Shown one piece after another: positions 34,934 through 48,481 of a stretch of 64,000 bases of DNA. Both the position numbers and the translations under genes were made by a program. Under the pieces are notes generated by a model, which saw only the letters and a list, made by a program, of their open reading frames with translations, made no database searches and was not told where the DNA came from. The DNA is from Zizania palustris (taxonomy: Eukaryota > Streptophyta > Magnoliopsida > Poales > Poaceae), in assembly GCA_019279435.1 (NCBI GenBank), contig JAAALK010000288.1, forward strand, positions 78,092,255 to 78,156,254. The letters run 5' to 3'. Positions within the stretch are counted from its first letter, which is position 1. The number at the start of each line of letters is the position of its first letter.

Positions 34934-37115
34934 TGTTGCAGAGGCCCGGCCCGGCCGGGGGATATGCATGATGACGCCTTTAGGTGACACGCATTAAGTG
35001 GCATGTCGAGCGGCTGGGCTTGTCGGAGTGGTTTGCCGTAGTTGTCTCTCGTTTTCGCTGTCCCCTGGGTGCAGCCCGGTTAGGTGGCCAGGGTCTATTC
35101 CCTACCCGGACACGCCTCCCTTTCTGCTCCCCTCCACCCCCGACCTGCTGCAATTATGCATCACCCCCGTCGCCATTGCCGCCATTTACTCCTGCTCGCC
35201 CTCCCGTAGTGCCATGCCCACTCTCCCCTTCCTCCTCATGCTACTGCTGCAGCAGAAATTCGGATTTTGGATTTCTTCTTCTTGGACGTATAAGTATACG
35301 TATACGTAGCCACGTAGGTAGCTAGGTGTGTATGTATATGTAGACATATACATATAGATTTAGTGTGTAGGGGTTACCTGTGTCGTCTTCTCCAGCGGTT
35401 GGTGGGGGTGGATCAGTGGATGGTTGGATGGATGCGGTGGAGTAGAGTGGAGTGGTGATGTGGTGTGACATGGCGGGTCGTCCGTCCAGGGAGAGCTAGG
35501 TGCCAATGATTGGGCGCGTTGTTTGCATGCGAGCTGATCACTGGGACTCTGTCCTGCTGCTACAGGTTGCACGTTCCTGATATGGTTCGGGCCGACGCCG
35601 CGGCTGGCAGTCGGCGACCCGGAGCTCATCCGTGAGGTGCTCCTGGCGCGCGCCGACCGGTTCGACCGCTACGAGTCGCACCCCATGGTGCGGCAGCTGG
35701 AGGGGGAGGGGCTCGTCAGCCTCCGCGGCGAGAAGTGGGCGCACCACCGGAAGGTGCTCACGCCGGCGTTCCACATGGAGAACCTCCGCCTGCTGCTGCC
35801 CTGCGTCGGGAGGACGGTCGTCGACGTGGCGGACAAGTGGCGCGCCATGGCCATGGCCGCCGCCGGCGAGGTCGAGATCGACGTGTCCGACTGGTTCCAG
35901 GTTGTCACCGAGGACGCCATCACGCGCACCGCTTTCGGCCGGAGCTACGAGGACGGAAAGGTCGTCTTCAAGCTCCAGACGCAGCTCATGGCCTTTGCCT
36001 CCGAAGCATTCCGCAAGGTCTTCATCCCCGGATACAGGTAGCTAGCAGGCCAATTGGCCATTATTGATGATTACCTGTGCATGATTGCGCAGATGATTAC
36101 TGAGGTTGCCACTGGTTGGTTAACTGTGCAGTGTGCTAATTAATGGAAGCGAATCGATTCCGTGTCTGTGCAGATTCTTGCCGACCAAGAAGAACACGAG
36201 CTCGTGGAAGCTGGACAAGGAGATCAGGAAGAACCTGGTGACGCTGATCGGCCGGCGGCAGGAGGCGGGTGACGACGACAAGCTCGAGGGCTGCGCCAAG
36301 GACCTCCTGGGCCTCATGATCAACGCCAGCAGCAAAGGCGGCAGGAAGGCGCAGCCGGTGAGCCCCATCACCGTGAACGACATCGTGGAGGAGTGCAAGA
36401 CCTTCTTCTTCGCCGGCAAGCAGACGACGTCGAACCTCCTGACATGGGTCACCGTAGTGCTCGCCATGCACCCGGAGTGGCAGGAGCGCGCGCGGCAGGA
36501 GGTCCTCGACGTCTGCGGCGCGCACGGCGTCCCCTCCCGGGAGCAGCTCGCCAAGCTCAAAACAGTAAGCCACCACCACCACCCGCCCCATTGACATACA
36601 AATTCGCCGTCTCCGGCGATCTGACGCGTGCTACTGCTGTCTGGCAGCTCGGGATGATCCTCAACGAGACGCTGCGGCTGTACCCGCCGGCCGTGGCGAC
36701 GGTGCGGCGCGCCAAGGCCGATGTGGAGCTCGGCGGGTACCTGATCCCGCGCGACACGGAACTGCTCATCCCGATCATGGCCGTGCACCACGACACGCGC
36801 CTGTGGGGCCCGGACGCGGCCCAGTTCAACCCGTCCAGGTTCGCCGACGGCGTGGCCCGCGCGGCCAAGCACCCCACGGCGTTCATTCCGTTCGGCCTCG
36901 GCGCCCGGATGTGCATCGGTCAGAACCTCGCCATCCTGGAAGCCAAGCTCACCGTCGCCATCATCCTCCAGCGCTTCGACTTCCGCCTGTCGCCCAGCTA
37001 CGTCCACGCACCCACCGTGCTCATGCTCCTCCACCCGCAGTACGGCGCGCCCATCATCTTCCGGCCCAGATCACCACAGCCGGCCGCCGATCACCTCATC
37101 TCGCCGCACCTGTGA
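34468..37115 (+). CDS. CYP734A: cytochrome P450 CYP734A (brassinosteroid-inactivating hydroxylase)
   Basis: Exons are 34468-34744, 35566-36037, 36174-36564 and 36648-37115, all with GT-AG introns, giving 535 aa. Residues 1-25 form a hydrophobic ER anchor followed by a basic Pro hinge (WWRPRR). Oxygen-binding helix I is AGKQTT (330-335), ExxR is ETLR (387-390), FNPSRF is at 440-445 and the heme loop FGLGARMCIG has Cys469. The start is chosen because the next in-frame ATG upstream precedes the TATA box. The sequence closely matches rice CYP734A members (A4 seems nearest from memory). In that family the enzyme oxidises castasterone/brassinolide side chains at C-26 and so lowers active hormone. 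It belongs to the CYP72 clan and length is normal. Intron 1 (821 bp) holds a (CGG)n tract at 34895-34935. No disabling change is seen. Confidence 0.93.
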
Positions 37116-38775
37116 AAAGATGAACCCACTAACCGTCAGTGTCAGTGTCAGGATGTTGTTGCTTGCTCACTCTTCTCTCCAAACAGCAGTAGAGAGATCA
37201 TAGCAGCAAAGTTGCCGTCACAGAGAACCACCTCGCACTGTACTAACACATATCCTGCACAAGATCCCCATCTGCAGCAGCTCACATAGATTAGGGCAGC
37301 AGCTTAGAGATGCCTTGACCATGACCTGTGTCTCCCAATTTTTCTGTCTTTTGGGTTTGATGGTTTCTTCCTTGGATGGGGGCTTCTGCCCTGTTTGGTG
37401 TATGAAATGAAAGACCCCAACTGTACACATGGCCATGTTCCATCTGTTCTTTGATACATGAAGAAGAGTGGGATGAAAAAAGTTTCGGTTTTTATACTCT
37501 GTATATGATAATACGATCCAGAGACCACACATGTCATACATGGTGCATGTTCTTGAGGTGTGTGTGGTCCTCTTGTGATGCAGAGCAGAAGCCATTAAAG
37601 GAAGCTATTAAGAGTGTCTTGCAGGGGGAACAAACGGTGTGCCACGGTTGGTGTAAACACGGCAGCATCAACAGCAGCAGCAGATGGAGAAGCGGATAGG
37701 CTGATCAATTGGCAGCAGCCCTGCCATGTCCAGCAACATGCATGTATCATCAGTCACCTAGCAGCAGCAGCTGTTGCAATGCCAGCCTCTCAGCAAGCAC
37801 ATGGACGTATCTGTGCACAGGGCGGCGTCATGTACGGTGTCCGGCCAAGCTGTCATCACCGGCCAAGGCCGGGCGGGCGGCCGGAGGGCCGAGGACCAGC
37901 ACTGTAGCGCCGATGAGCCTCGTCGTCATAAAGGCGCCGGCCCGCGGCGAGGAGGATGAGGGACGAGGGGCCTACGCCGGCTTGGCCCTGTCACTGTTCA
38001 TCCGCTCTGTCAGACTGCGCTGGCTGCCACAACGCAGCAGCATCAAAGAGCATGGATGGAAATGGGACGAGATGGCCACCTGCTGCTGCTGCTGCTGGCT
38101 TGCAATGGACTCCAGTGGCTGTGGGGAGAGCAGTGCCGAGTACTCTTGGGATCTGCAGCTGCAAAACCTCGATTCAAACTTAGCTTTGGATCTAGATCAT
38201 GCAAGAGAAACAGCTCAGATTCATCTCATCCCAACCAGAGAAACTTCTCCGCTCATCTCCTACTTAAAAAAAAACTGCTTGCTTCCTGGCTCCTGCTTGT
38301 CCTTGTACAGGGCATGTCTTGCACTGTCAGAATCAGATGCAGCTTACAGGTTACAGCTAGGCAAGCTGTTCTATGCTTGATGCATGTAAACAAACAGTCA
38401 GGTGCTCACAAGCTGCTGCAGAAACCAGCTAGCAGTAGTACATTACACACAGTAGTAGCCTGGGGTGAAGAACTGAAGATGCCCTCAAGTACCGACCATA
38501 TGCCTTAAAAAACTCCCAAGAAGAAGAAAAAAGTCGGGGAGCACTTGTCAGTGTGCATTGCACAGGCTGCAGGGTTTTACTTATACCCCGATTGACTGTT
38601 GCTTCATCACAAGCTCCACAGAGTCTCAGGCTGGGGGTAGCATGATGCCGGTATGTTTAGGCTGCCACTCTGCCAGCATCAAAGTTTCAGGCTGCCCACC
38701 TCCTTTTTACCTCTTTGGTGAAAAAAGGCAAAGCCATGGACACAGCTGCCACTACCCTGGCCAGGTGGACTCTTA
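37116..38775. other. 3' flank of P450 gene, no further gene supported
   Basis: The 3' UTR probably extends to about 37450. Beyond it are CAGCAG-rich stretches (37660-37790, 38070-38110) and gene-like base composition up to 38775. The long plus-strand frame 37709-38380 is Ser/Cys-rich with no domain and no splice context. Confidence 0.35.
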
Positions 38776-41700
38776 ATCTTTTCTAGTTTTAAGATATTAC
38801 TCATCCCTGTTATAATCTATAATTGGATTTGACACAACATAATATAACGAACCTGGATAATGTTATTGTCGGGATTCATTCTATTATGTTATGTAAAATA
38901 TGATCCTATGTCCTAATATTATGGGGCCGAGAGAGAGCAGCTTATTTTTAGATTTTGTATCTATTAAGTTTCATCTCGACTGTTTGAAGAGATTCAGATT
39001 TTACAAGTAACTACATGTGCCGGAAGTTCTTCAAACAAGCTTAAAAATAGAAGTCCAAACTGATATACCAAGAATGATTCACCTTTTAATAATTTACAGT
39101 AAAGCATATCCTAATATTAGATGTATATTTCACTATACAGATTCGTTCTACTATGAAATATCACATCCGATCCTAAGTTACTATATTATGGGATAGAGGT
39201 AGTATTATGTAGTGTTATTATGATGTGACATACAGTAATGACTTGGTAGAAAACACAGCCAGAAAACCAAAACTGAAAGTTAAACATGCCACACAACTTT
39301 GGACTGCCACTTTAATGCTGCATACATGTAATTTATCATGGAATTTGGACCAGGGGAGAGATGGTGATGTTATGGGCAAGAAAGCCCTAATCTTTGAGAT
39401 CACCAAAGGGGCCACACCCTTGTTCCTCTTGAGGGAGAGGAGCTCTAGATGTGTAGCTCCCATGTGTTTCTGGTCCCCATAAGGGAAGGCATGTGCCAGG
39501 AGCATCCTCCCTTGCCCCTTAATTCCATGTAGGGAAGCACATTTAGTGTTAGACGCATATCATTTTCTTCGTAGTATACACACACACAAATGCATCTTAT
39601 ATGTAACGTGAGGAAGTGTTGCGCACTGTAATTTTTTTCTTTTGTATATTATTTCGCATAATAGTGATTTTTATAGAGTTTTCTGTATAAAAATCATGTG
39701 TCTCTCATGTGTTCCCATGAATGCTTTTATAACACCTAGTTAGATGGTATTCATCTTCCCAATCCTAACAAGGTGCCATAAAGAAATGAGGCAATTGTCA
39801 TGCCAAAGAGCATGTGACCCCCAATGCACTGCATGATTACCTCTGTGATTAAAATAAACAAACCGTCGGTTATGCCATTTGATTGTTTTTAACAGTAGGT
39901 TAGGGTTAACTACTGCACTGCAGAGCACTGGGTCATAGGGCTCTCCACTTCCCTCTAGCCGACATGCAAAGCATGCTTTATTATGAAAATCTGGGGGGCT
40001 AGAAACACCTTTACCATCAAGATGGCAGCCTAAAAAGGTATGACATGAAAACAAACGAAAATTGTTTTTATATGCAGGTATTTGTATATCTTTATAAGAA
40101 GATATACATAATTGTTTATGGCATACGACGACCAATCTGTGATCAACTTGAACGAACCATCTCTAGAAAAATATTTCTATAGAAAACTAGCAATAACCAT
40201 ATGTGAAAAAAAACATTTTTCATATGTGCTATGAGGGTTATGGCCGTTGTGACTAGTGCAGCATGTCCGAAAAACATGGGACTGAATGGGACCACATAGC
40301 CATTTGTAAATGACTCTGCTGCTTGCTGCATATTCTCAGCACACTGAAAAAGCACACACTAGTGAACAAGATTGGATTTCTGCATGCAATGATCATAGCA
40401 GGCTATCTTTCTTTTTCAGACTCATCATTCATGTGGCTGAGGAATGTAAAGGGAGGTACTTCGCAGTAGCAAATGATAAAACAACAGGAGGAATTGGACT
40501 TCACATTCACAATGGTTGGTTCAGGGTGCTCATATAAATTCAGCAAAATGGATATTGTGAACAGAAATGGCCAAATGGCCATGGCATGTCTATACAAGAT
40601 TTCTTTCTGAGCTAGTTAAATCTAGGTCTAAAAAATATTGGATCTAGAACTGTACGTAAATTAAAGTTTTTTAGTTCAAGCATTTACTTTTAATTTTACT
40701 AAAAAATAAAATTATTTTATTTATCATATAAATTTTAGATCAAGGAATCGTCTCTCGTCCTTTGTCTGTTGTTGCCCTTTTAGTTTGTTAATTTGTGCAA
40801 TACGGTTCCCCTCCTATGGCAATGCACACCTCCTAATACACTTACCAATAATACTTGCTAGTGAGCGACTCCTATTTTTTATATAAGTCATTTTATCATT
40901 CTCATCTCTTTCTTAAATATAAGTCATTTAAAAACTTATATTCACTTTTTTACATTTCATTCCATATTTGTCCTTATAAAATAGAGCTTACACCTCTTCC
41001 CAATTAAATAAACAACTCACTATTTACAAAACAGAAAAAAAAAACAAGAAACAAATAAGTCATTTATTTTTTAATTCTTTGGCATAAATAAAAAATGAAT
41101 TTTATATAGACTTAGATGGAGGAGCCAATAAAGTGTATCATCAGGAACCTTCTTTACCGGCACCAATCGATCTGAAAATATCCAGCATTGTTTATTCCGC
41201 CTTGGGAGCTGAGCTTAAAAATAAGATCACTACTCTCGGTGTTAAATTGTTTATACTGCATGAGAGGAGATCGAATGATCACTAATCTCGATTAAATCAA
41301 CGGTAGCTCATATAATATCACAATCGCCGGCTAATGCCAAATATCTGAATTAGAGCACCCTTGATGTGATTAAGCATATGATATTCTTACACTGCCCATT
41401 TAGGCAGTAGTGTACACGGCACTCAAATGCGGATTACATTTTAACTAAACCGGATTCTAAATGGCAAATTTTATGATACATCTAAAGAAATATGGTCTTT
41501 TTGTCTTACTAGATGGAACAGTCACAGTAAAAAAAGGTGATAGGTCACCATAATTAATTTTATGTTTTTAGAAAATCAATTATGATGCATGGATGCAAGG
41601 CCAAGATTTTCTACTAAACTCATATCTTTCCTCTAACTGATGTGTATGCATTTCACCGTGTCCTGGACTCGGGTTAATTATAATCAGCAGCTAATATCGA

Positions 41701-43400
41701 TTATACCACTTGTCTATTCAATAGTTAAATATTGGAAATAAAGAGCCCTAATAAAAACATTAATTTATATGCAGAGAAGTGTGTGCTTTATCCTTATAGA
41801 GGATTACATAAATCAATATATTGTCTAAGTTGATATTCACATCATTGCCATTGAGAAAAGACAATCGCGGCCCCAAAAAATATTAAAGAGAGATAACCCA
41901 CACTCAAATTCCCCTGTTAGTGCAGTGCTACTAAAATGGCATATTGTTTCCTCTTTTAAGCCAGACCAACTAAAAATGTGGGCACACCACAAATATTCAT
42001 GTGAAACAGTATGTTGCCGTGCAATAATGGAGTAGGTCTTGTGTACCGATCCAGTGCATCCACATATACACTCTAAGGATCATTACATGCCTGTGAAATA
42101 TCACTTACAAACTATACTAGTAAGCACTACAGCAGATGTTCATGGCAACCGCTCAGTCCTATTACTTATATAAGTCATTTTAGTATTCTGACACTTTTCT
42201 GTGTATAAGTCTTTTTTATATTTTCTTTCATATTGGTTCTTATCAAATAAATGATATTACTCTCGCAAATAAACAATCCATATTTTCTAAAGCAGAATAG
42301 GTAAGGACGCAACAACTAAGCCTTCCAATCTCAAATAAGTTTTGGTAAGTAGTTAAAATTCAACATGGGCCATTAATCTAGGTTTAAATAATTTATCAAG
42401 CTAAATCTTTGAAAATATCTCATCCTTTCAAGTCTATTTTTATTGTTTTCTCCCAAATTAATTTTGGTCTTCTCTTGTCTCTCTTCACACCATTGTTGTG
42501 TCTCATGATTTCATTATGCACCAGTTTTTTTAAATATCCGTTGAATACATCCAAACTATTTTAATCAGTGTTAGATAAGTTTTTCTTCAATTGATTTTTT
42601 TAAATTTTATGTATAAGTCCAAAACGACTTATGTAAAAAAATCTAGAGGAGTATTTAACTATGTTTTAAGTTAAAAGTCCAAAAAAACAACGCTACACAT
42701 GTTCACCGTGAAGGACGCCCCCACCATTTACCCAAAGCTTTCTATTGTAAGTACAACCTGTCTATCTTTTCCAATTAAAACCGCTGTATCAGCAAAATTC
42801 CAAAGCAATGCATCACGTTTGATTCTTTAGGAGATTGAGTACACAAATATATGGTCCATCACTAGCTGCCGGGTTAACTTTATGGTCTATTTAAAGAGCT
42901 TTTAGCCGCTATAACTACTTCTAAAATATAATCTAAAATTTTTAAACACGGTCTAGATTTTAGGCTTAGGTTATAGAACTTTATAGCTATAGAATATAAA
43001 AATGAATTAGAATTCAAAATTTAAGAAATATCAAGTTTTTTAAATTTTTACCGGATACTCATCAGTTGTTTTGAATAAGTTCTTCGAAGATGTACCCTTA
43101 GCTTCTTTTGCCATCTCCCTGCAGCACCTACAGGTGCATGAACTGGTTAGAGCAAGGGGAAAACAAACAAATGATCAGCTTGCAACAACTAGAAAACAAA
43201 ACACTATTACTAATCGGTTGCTTTTCATAGTCTAAAACTCTCCTAATATGCCTTAAACATTGATTTGTCTTTTAAAGAGGATGCTAATGCATCCTCCTAA
43301 CATATATGTGGCTCCATCCCTAATAGTACATCGGCATGTGCGAAGTGTGTGACAGTATATCCGACACTTCGTTTATTGATTGTTAATTTGTTGTAATCAA
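38776..43400. other. AT-rich intergenic region with MITE debris
   Basis: Stretches with Stowaway-like borders (around 40865-41110 and 42155-42660, with ATATAAGTCATTTT and its inverse) suggest old MITEs. Their ends are too decayed to place. No conserved exon, rRNA or tRNA was found. Confidence 0.35.
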
Positions 43401-44357
43401 AATCGCTATATACCATGCCTGTGAGATCTTGTATCGAATCTCATCTAAACTCCGTTTAAAGTTTGATACAAGATCCCCAAATTTCTTAGAACGGCCCTGT
43501 GACAAAGCATACATAAATGTCTCCCTCTACCGTACCTTCCGGCAGAAACCAAATGACAGGAGGATCAAGAGGGTCTACCAGCACATGGCAGCCAAAAAGG
43601 CCTCTCGCATCTGTGAACAAACTGTACCGCGCCCGACAGCCGTCCGACCAACGTCTGCACAGCTGTGATCGGGGTGTGGAACACCGTATTTCAGGCTTTC
43701 AGCACACAACCCCCAGGCTCTCCCCTAATTCCAATACCATCACAGTGGCACACCAACCACACCTTCTTCCAACACAATCTAAACATATGGTGAGCTCAAC
43801 AGGTGTACCATGCATCTACATACACCGGATGGATGCAGGTTCATAAACTTAACAAGGGAGACCTCGAACGCCCCAAATCTACTTGTTTTTTACTAGTATT
43901 ACAGCTCCCCAGTAAATTGAAATCCCCTCAGATCCATGTTCCTAATGAGATTAAGCTTATGAACTGGCATAATCCTGAGTAAGTAATCAAGTTGCATTTT
44001 TGTTAGATTAAGTTGGGGCTGGGTACCAAAGACCTTAGAATAAAATAATCAGGATTAACATAATCCTGAGTGTTGGATAAGTAATGAGATGACTCATGGC
44101 TGATTTTGATTTTTAGTTATATAACTGATTATGATTATTATTTAAGTTGAGTATAATTTTTTCACTTAACATATAATTTACTTCTATTTTAAGTATAAGC
44201 TGTCAATAAGTTCCAAAAGAGTACCAAAGTGTGTGGCCCTTGGCATCCTAGAGTGTAGTAGACAGAAGGAGCATGCCAAGCTGCTTCCTGATGATTGGAG
44301 TCCTTTTATCTTTCACTGCCTCATAGCAAACCAGCTTCCTCTTCAATTCTTGCTGAT

Positions 44358-47300
44358 TCACAGATGGAATTCAAGGCACTTGCTATCAGAAAGGTTGGCT
44401 GCATCCACTAGCATGCACTGTTCTGGGAGCAAAGCAAGGCCAGTACAACTGTACAAGTCTCTCGTTGCCAAAATTTCCAGTGGGGCTTTGTGCCCGGAAC
44501 GTGGTCCAATCTGGATTTGATCACATACCACAACGAGCATGTCTGATCTGGATATTCCGTACCTGAAACAAACAAAAAAACCTAGCCACTCGCATTACAA
44601 GTTTTGCATGCACCTTATAGATTTCTGTCAGTTTGTTCTAGTGTGTATTATCCGATAAGTGTCGATTAGAAATAACACGTATTTAAATTGTTGGTAGCCA
44701 TCCGAACCCCCAAGAGTTATCCAAGGATTTCTTGCCTCATCTGCTTAAGATGACACAAGCGAATCACTTGATACAGAAAGAACATAATTTCAATAATTAA
44801 TCCCATTTTGCATATATTCAGTTTCACCATCAGTTGGAATTTTAAAACTTATTTACTAGAATCAGTTGGTGGTTTAAAACTTGATGATCCTGAGAACCGT
44901 ACATCTTTATTTAGTATCTGGCACGGTTTGCGTAAATTTACACAAACCATTCCAGATTAACATCATTGTCTACAACTTGATGATCCTGAGAACCGTACAT
45001 CTTTATTTAGTATCTGGCACGGTTTGCATAAATTTACACAAACCATTCCAGATTAACATCATTGTCTACAACTTAACTTCATCTAGGAAGGTTTTCACAT
45101 TACAAGTTCATAACAGCAGGGTCCCTACAGAACTGAAATTATAAAGCTTGGATGCATGCATCAGAGTACTTTTTGCATCTTGGCCATGTTTCGACGCATA
45201 GATCCTATCCAGCATGTAAAACTGAGAGGTTCAGTTGCCAATGGTATAAAAACATAAAATGCACAAAAAACATCGTAAAGAACAATATCTAGGTTAACAT
45301 TTTGCGGGAAAATGTAAAATTGTATCACTTATTTGATAAATTAGCATGTGTATAACTTGCTAATAAACTACATAGAAACATATGAACATGGGAATACATG
45401 ATTCCTACCTGTCATGTCAGATACAAGAGCAGACACAATGCTTGTGCTATTGGTCCAAGAATCCATGACATGCCATCACATGCCTGTCACATGATTCTGC
45501 TCTTCTGATCTTCAAATGTGAAAACCAAATGTATGACGTGGATTTGTGGTCTGGCACAGCAGGGTAATAAGAAAATCTTGTGCAAATTAATAAATGCATT
45601 GCTCATTTTCTTCGATTCCCCATTCCGCCTATGGCAGGTCCACCAGCCTAAGGACATAGCTGCCTGAAACAGTCTAACCTGAATAGGAAGAGAAAAATAA
45701 TAGGTAAGAACGAAACTGTACTCTCTGTAGGCATCGTAATGAATAGCCAAATGGAACCAAGAAACCATATGAAGAGAACGAACAATCCATATATACAAAA
45801 AAAAAGCAAATGAAGGAGTTATACTTATATCTCCGGTTCCAATTCATGAACACGCTACTCTTTGTCTCAGGAAAATAACTAATTGCAATGACGTAAGAAT
45901 GGGCAAACACCTAAACATGAGATTGGTAAACTACTATCAATGAATGCCTCTTTCACAATAACTGCAACGCAGAGAGAGAGAGAGAAGGGTGGGGGTGGGA
46001 CCGTGGGAGAAGGTCCATATGATCACTGTAGGCACAGCAGCAAATTGAGGCCCATACGCCCATCAGTTTGTTGGCATTGAATGCAGTAACAAGCAGATTT
46101 ACCAATCCTCACTGACAACACCAGGGATTGAGCATAGCTAAGCTGACTGTCCACATACAAGCAGAAGAGAAAACAATATTATAACTTTGACTGTACGTAG
46201 CATTGGAGACATCCTATTTTGACCAGCACTATGACACTATAAAAACGGCTTTCCATAATTAGAAACTCACTAAATTACTCTTGCAGTGACAGGATCAAAT
46301 TCAGTTGTCAAGAAATTGGTTGGTGTGTATCCTAGTAACATCAACGTGCACAAGATTCGTTCCGGTCCAGTTTCACTCCATTCATGAATGAAATACTTTC
46401 AAGAGACAATGACAGGTAAATTGTGCTATTTGATTCCCTCAAAATGTGAAGGAAGCTAATACTGATAGAACAAACTAGATAGATATCTTCCTTTTTCTGA
46501 GGCTTTAACACTCATACAAGATGCAGTCCTCTTTCTCTCCTTCCTTCCCACTCCCTCAAATGAGTCAAATCCTTTTAGTTCCCCATCTCCTGCCCCATTC
46601 TAACGTGATGACACTCTAGCGAAAATACACAGATAGTTCCCCTCACCACCCACTAATCTATCTACCATATATCGCTAGAAGAATCCTCCTTGATGGTTAA
46701 TTGGTTATAACATGTCGCAGAACCTAGCATCTAGTACTATTTGATATACTAGGGTTCATATCATAATCAAACTCAAACAAGACATTCCACATTCAAAATT
46801 TGAAATACCAAATCAAATATACCCAAGTTTGTATACGCATCTGTAGTACGCCACAGGAGGCACCGCAACGAACCACATTTCCCATGATCAATAAAGCCCA
46901 TCGTGCAGAAAAAAACAGCGGCGCAATTCGATCGATCGAGCACAAATTCAGCCCTGATTTCGGCAAAAAAACGGTACGGTAAACCCAGATCGTTGGCTCC
47001 ACCGTCACCACCCGTTCCCCACCCCGGCGCGACTCCGCAGCCGGGGGTTCGATCGATCGATGGGGGAGCAGGAGGGCTACAACCCTAGCGCGATCGCGTA
47101 GGCCTTTTTCTGCACGCCATTATGCGGAAGGAATCCGGCGACATCCAAGCGAGTAGAGACAGGCGACCACGGACGAGAAGAGAACAAAAATGCAGGCGGG
47201 GATGGGAGGACGTACCAACGCCTCCTAGGATAATGGATCTTGTCTCGGCCCACTTTCCGGTGTCGTCTTCCCCCCGATCGCCTCGCGATCCCCGTACGCG

Positions 47301-47409
47301 CCTCCCAATCATTCGCGTCGTCGTCGCCTTCGCCTCGTCTCCCCGGGAGGCGCGGCCACCTCGGTGTCTGGGTTAGGGGTGAGTGGGAGGAGGACGGAGG
47401 AGAGGACAC
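44358..47409 (-). ncRNA. possible spliced minus-strand transcription unit, product unknown
   Basis: A GC-rich block at 47080-47410 has an ATG at 47312 (MIGRRVRGSRGDRGEDDTGK...) and a good donor (GTTG followed by GTACGT, near 47214). Downstream on the minus strand are acceptor-led segments. One follows CCTATTCAG near 45680 and ends at a GACAG/GTAGGA donor near 45413. Another follows TTGTTTCAG at 44562 and runs to a stop at 44358. Joined directly, the first junction gives an early stop, so a protein is doubtful. A spliced noncoding RNA or a fast-evolving small gene are the options. I recognise no domain. Confidence 0.25.
44881..45072. repeat. 96-bp tandem duplication
   Basis: Two adjacent 96-bp units (44881-44976 and 44977-45072) begin TTGATGATCCTGAGAACC. 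They differ at a single position (GCGTAAA against GCATAAA). The near identity marks a recent local duplication. Confidence 0.9.
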
Positions 47410-48046
47410 CTGCGCGCCGCGGGGCCGGCCGGTGTGCTCGCCACTGGCCGCCGTTTGGGCGCCGCTTCTCGGGGCTCTCGCATTGCTGCCGCCGATTTGG
47501 AATTTGCATCCTCCAAGTAAAAAGTAGCTATTTCATCGGTAGCAACTAGCTAGAGAAAAAAAAGAATAGCTACCGACGAGTTAATAGATAAGAGATTTCA
47601 CGTATTCTAAGAAACTGAGTGTATTACGTGTGGGATCAAGTACTAGTGGTGAGATAAATTATTATTTTTATTCTTTTCTCATCTCCACATCAGCTAGCTA
47701 TTTAAGATAAACATTGTAAATAAAAATGTATTTTACTTGTTTTATTTGTTTTATAAGTTGTTTTAAATTTGTATATAAAAATTAAGAAACCAATTTGAAT
47801 GATTTTGTTATCTACTATTTGTTCTGTTTTGGAAAGATATACTTATTCGTGAGAGAGTAGCATCTATTTCAAAAAAACAAACATGAAAAAAAGAGATCAA
47901 AAAAAGTACATCAAAGTTCTAAAATAACTTATATTTGAAAATATTTGAGAATCTAAAACGAATTATAAAAAACGGTGTTAGTATAAAACTATTATACCCA
48001 TTTAATATGTTTTATAAATCGTTTTGAACTTGTGCATAAAAATTAA

Positions 48047-48481
48047 TCTCTACTATATTAAAGCGGCCAGTGGTCGTCCGTCCGCACCCGTCGCCACTCA
48101 CCCACGCATGCACACATTCCATAAAAAACCGGCCAAAATATGTGTCCTGTAAAAAACCGCCCGACTGGCCGACCGGCCCGCACGCGTAAGTGCGTAACAG
48201 CGGTGCACGTCGTCCGCGCTGCACCCCAGCAACTAGTGCACGAAAGAAGGAAAACAAAAAAGAAAAAAAATAAAAAGAAGAAAAATAAAAGAAAAGAAAT
48301 ATATACTTTTGCATTTTAGTTTTAAATTTCTTTATTTTACATTTAAATTTCTATATACTTTTCATTTTAGTTTTAAATTTCTTTATTTTACATTTAAATT
48401 TCTTTATTTTACATTTTTACACGGATATACGAATTTTGTGTAGAATTTATTTCTGTTGCAAAATACAGACATCTGACTAGT
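48047..48481. mobile_element. Helitron-like element, copy 1
   Basis: It begins TCTCTACTATATTAAAG after an A and ends CTGACTAG before a T. Both fit grass Helitron rules (5' TC, 3' CTRR, insertion between A and T). The interior has CATAAAAAACCGGCC and A/G-rich sequence. No helicase or Rep domain fits in 435 bp, so it is non-autonomous. Confidence 0.5.

Noticed and set aside
36120..37034. 304-aa open frame on the minus strand
   Set aside because: It is antisense to P450 exons 3-4 and the intron between them, and arises from the high GC content; no domain is visible.
37709..38380. 223-aa plus-strand frame after the P450 gene
   Set aside because: Ser/Cys-rich, no recognisable domain, no promoter or splice context. 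It may be transcribed but a protein is not supported.
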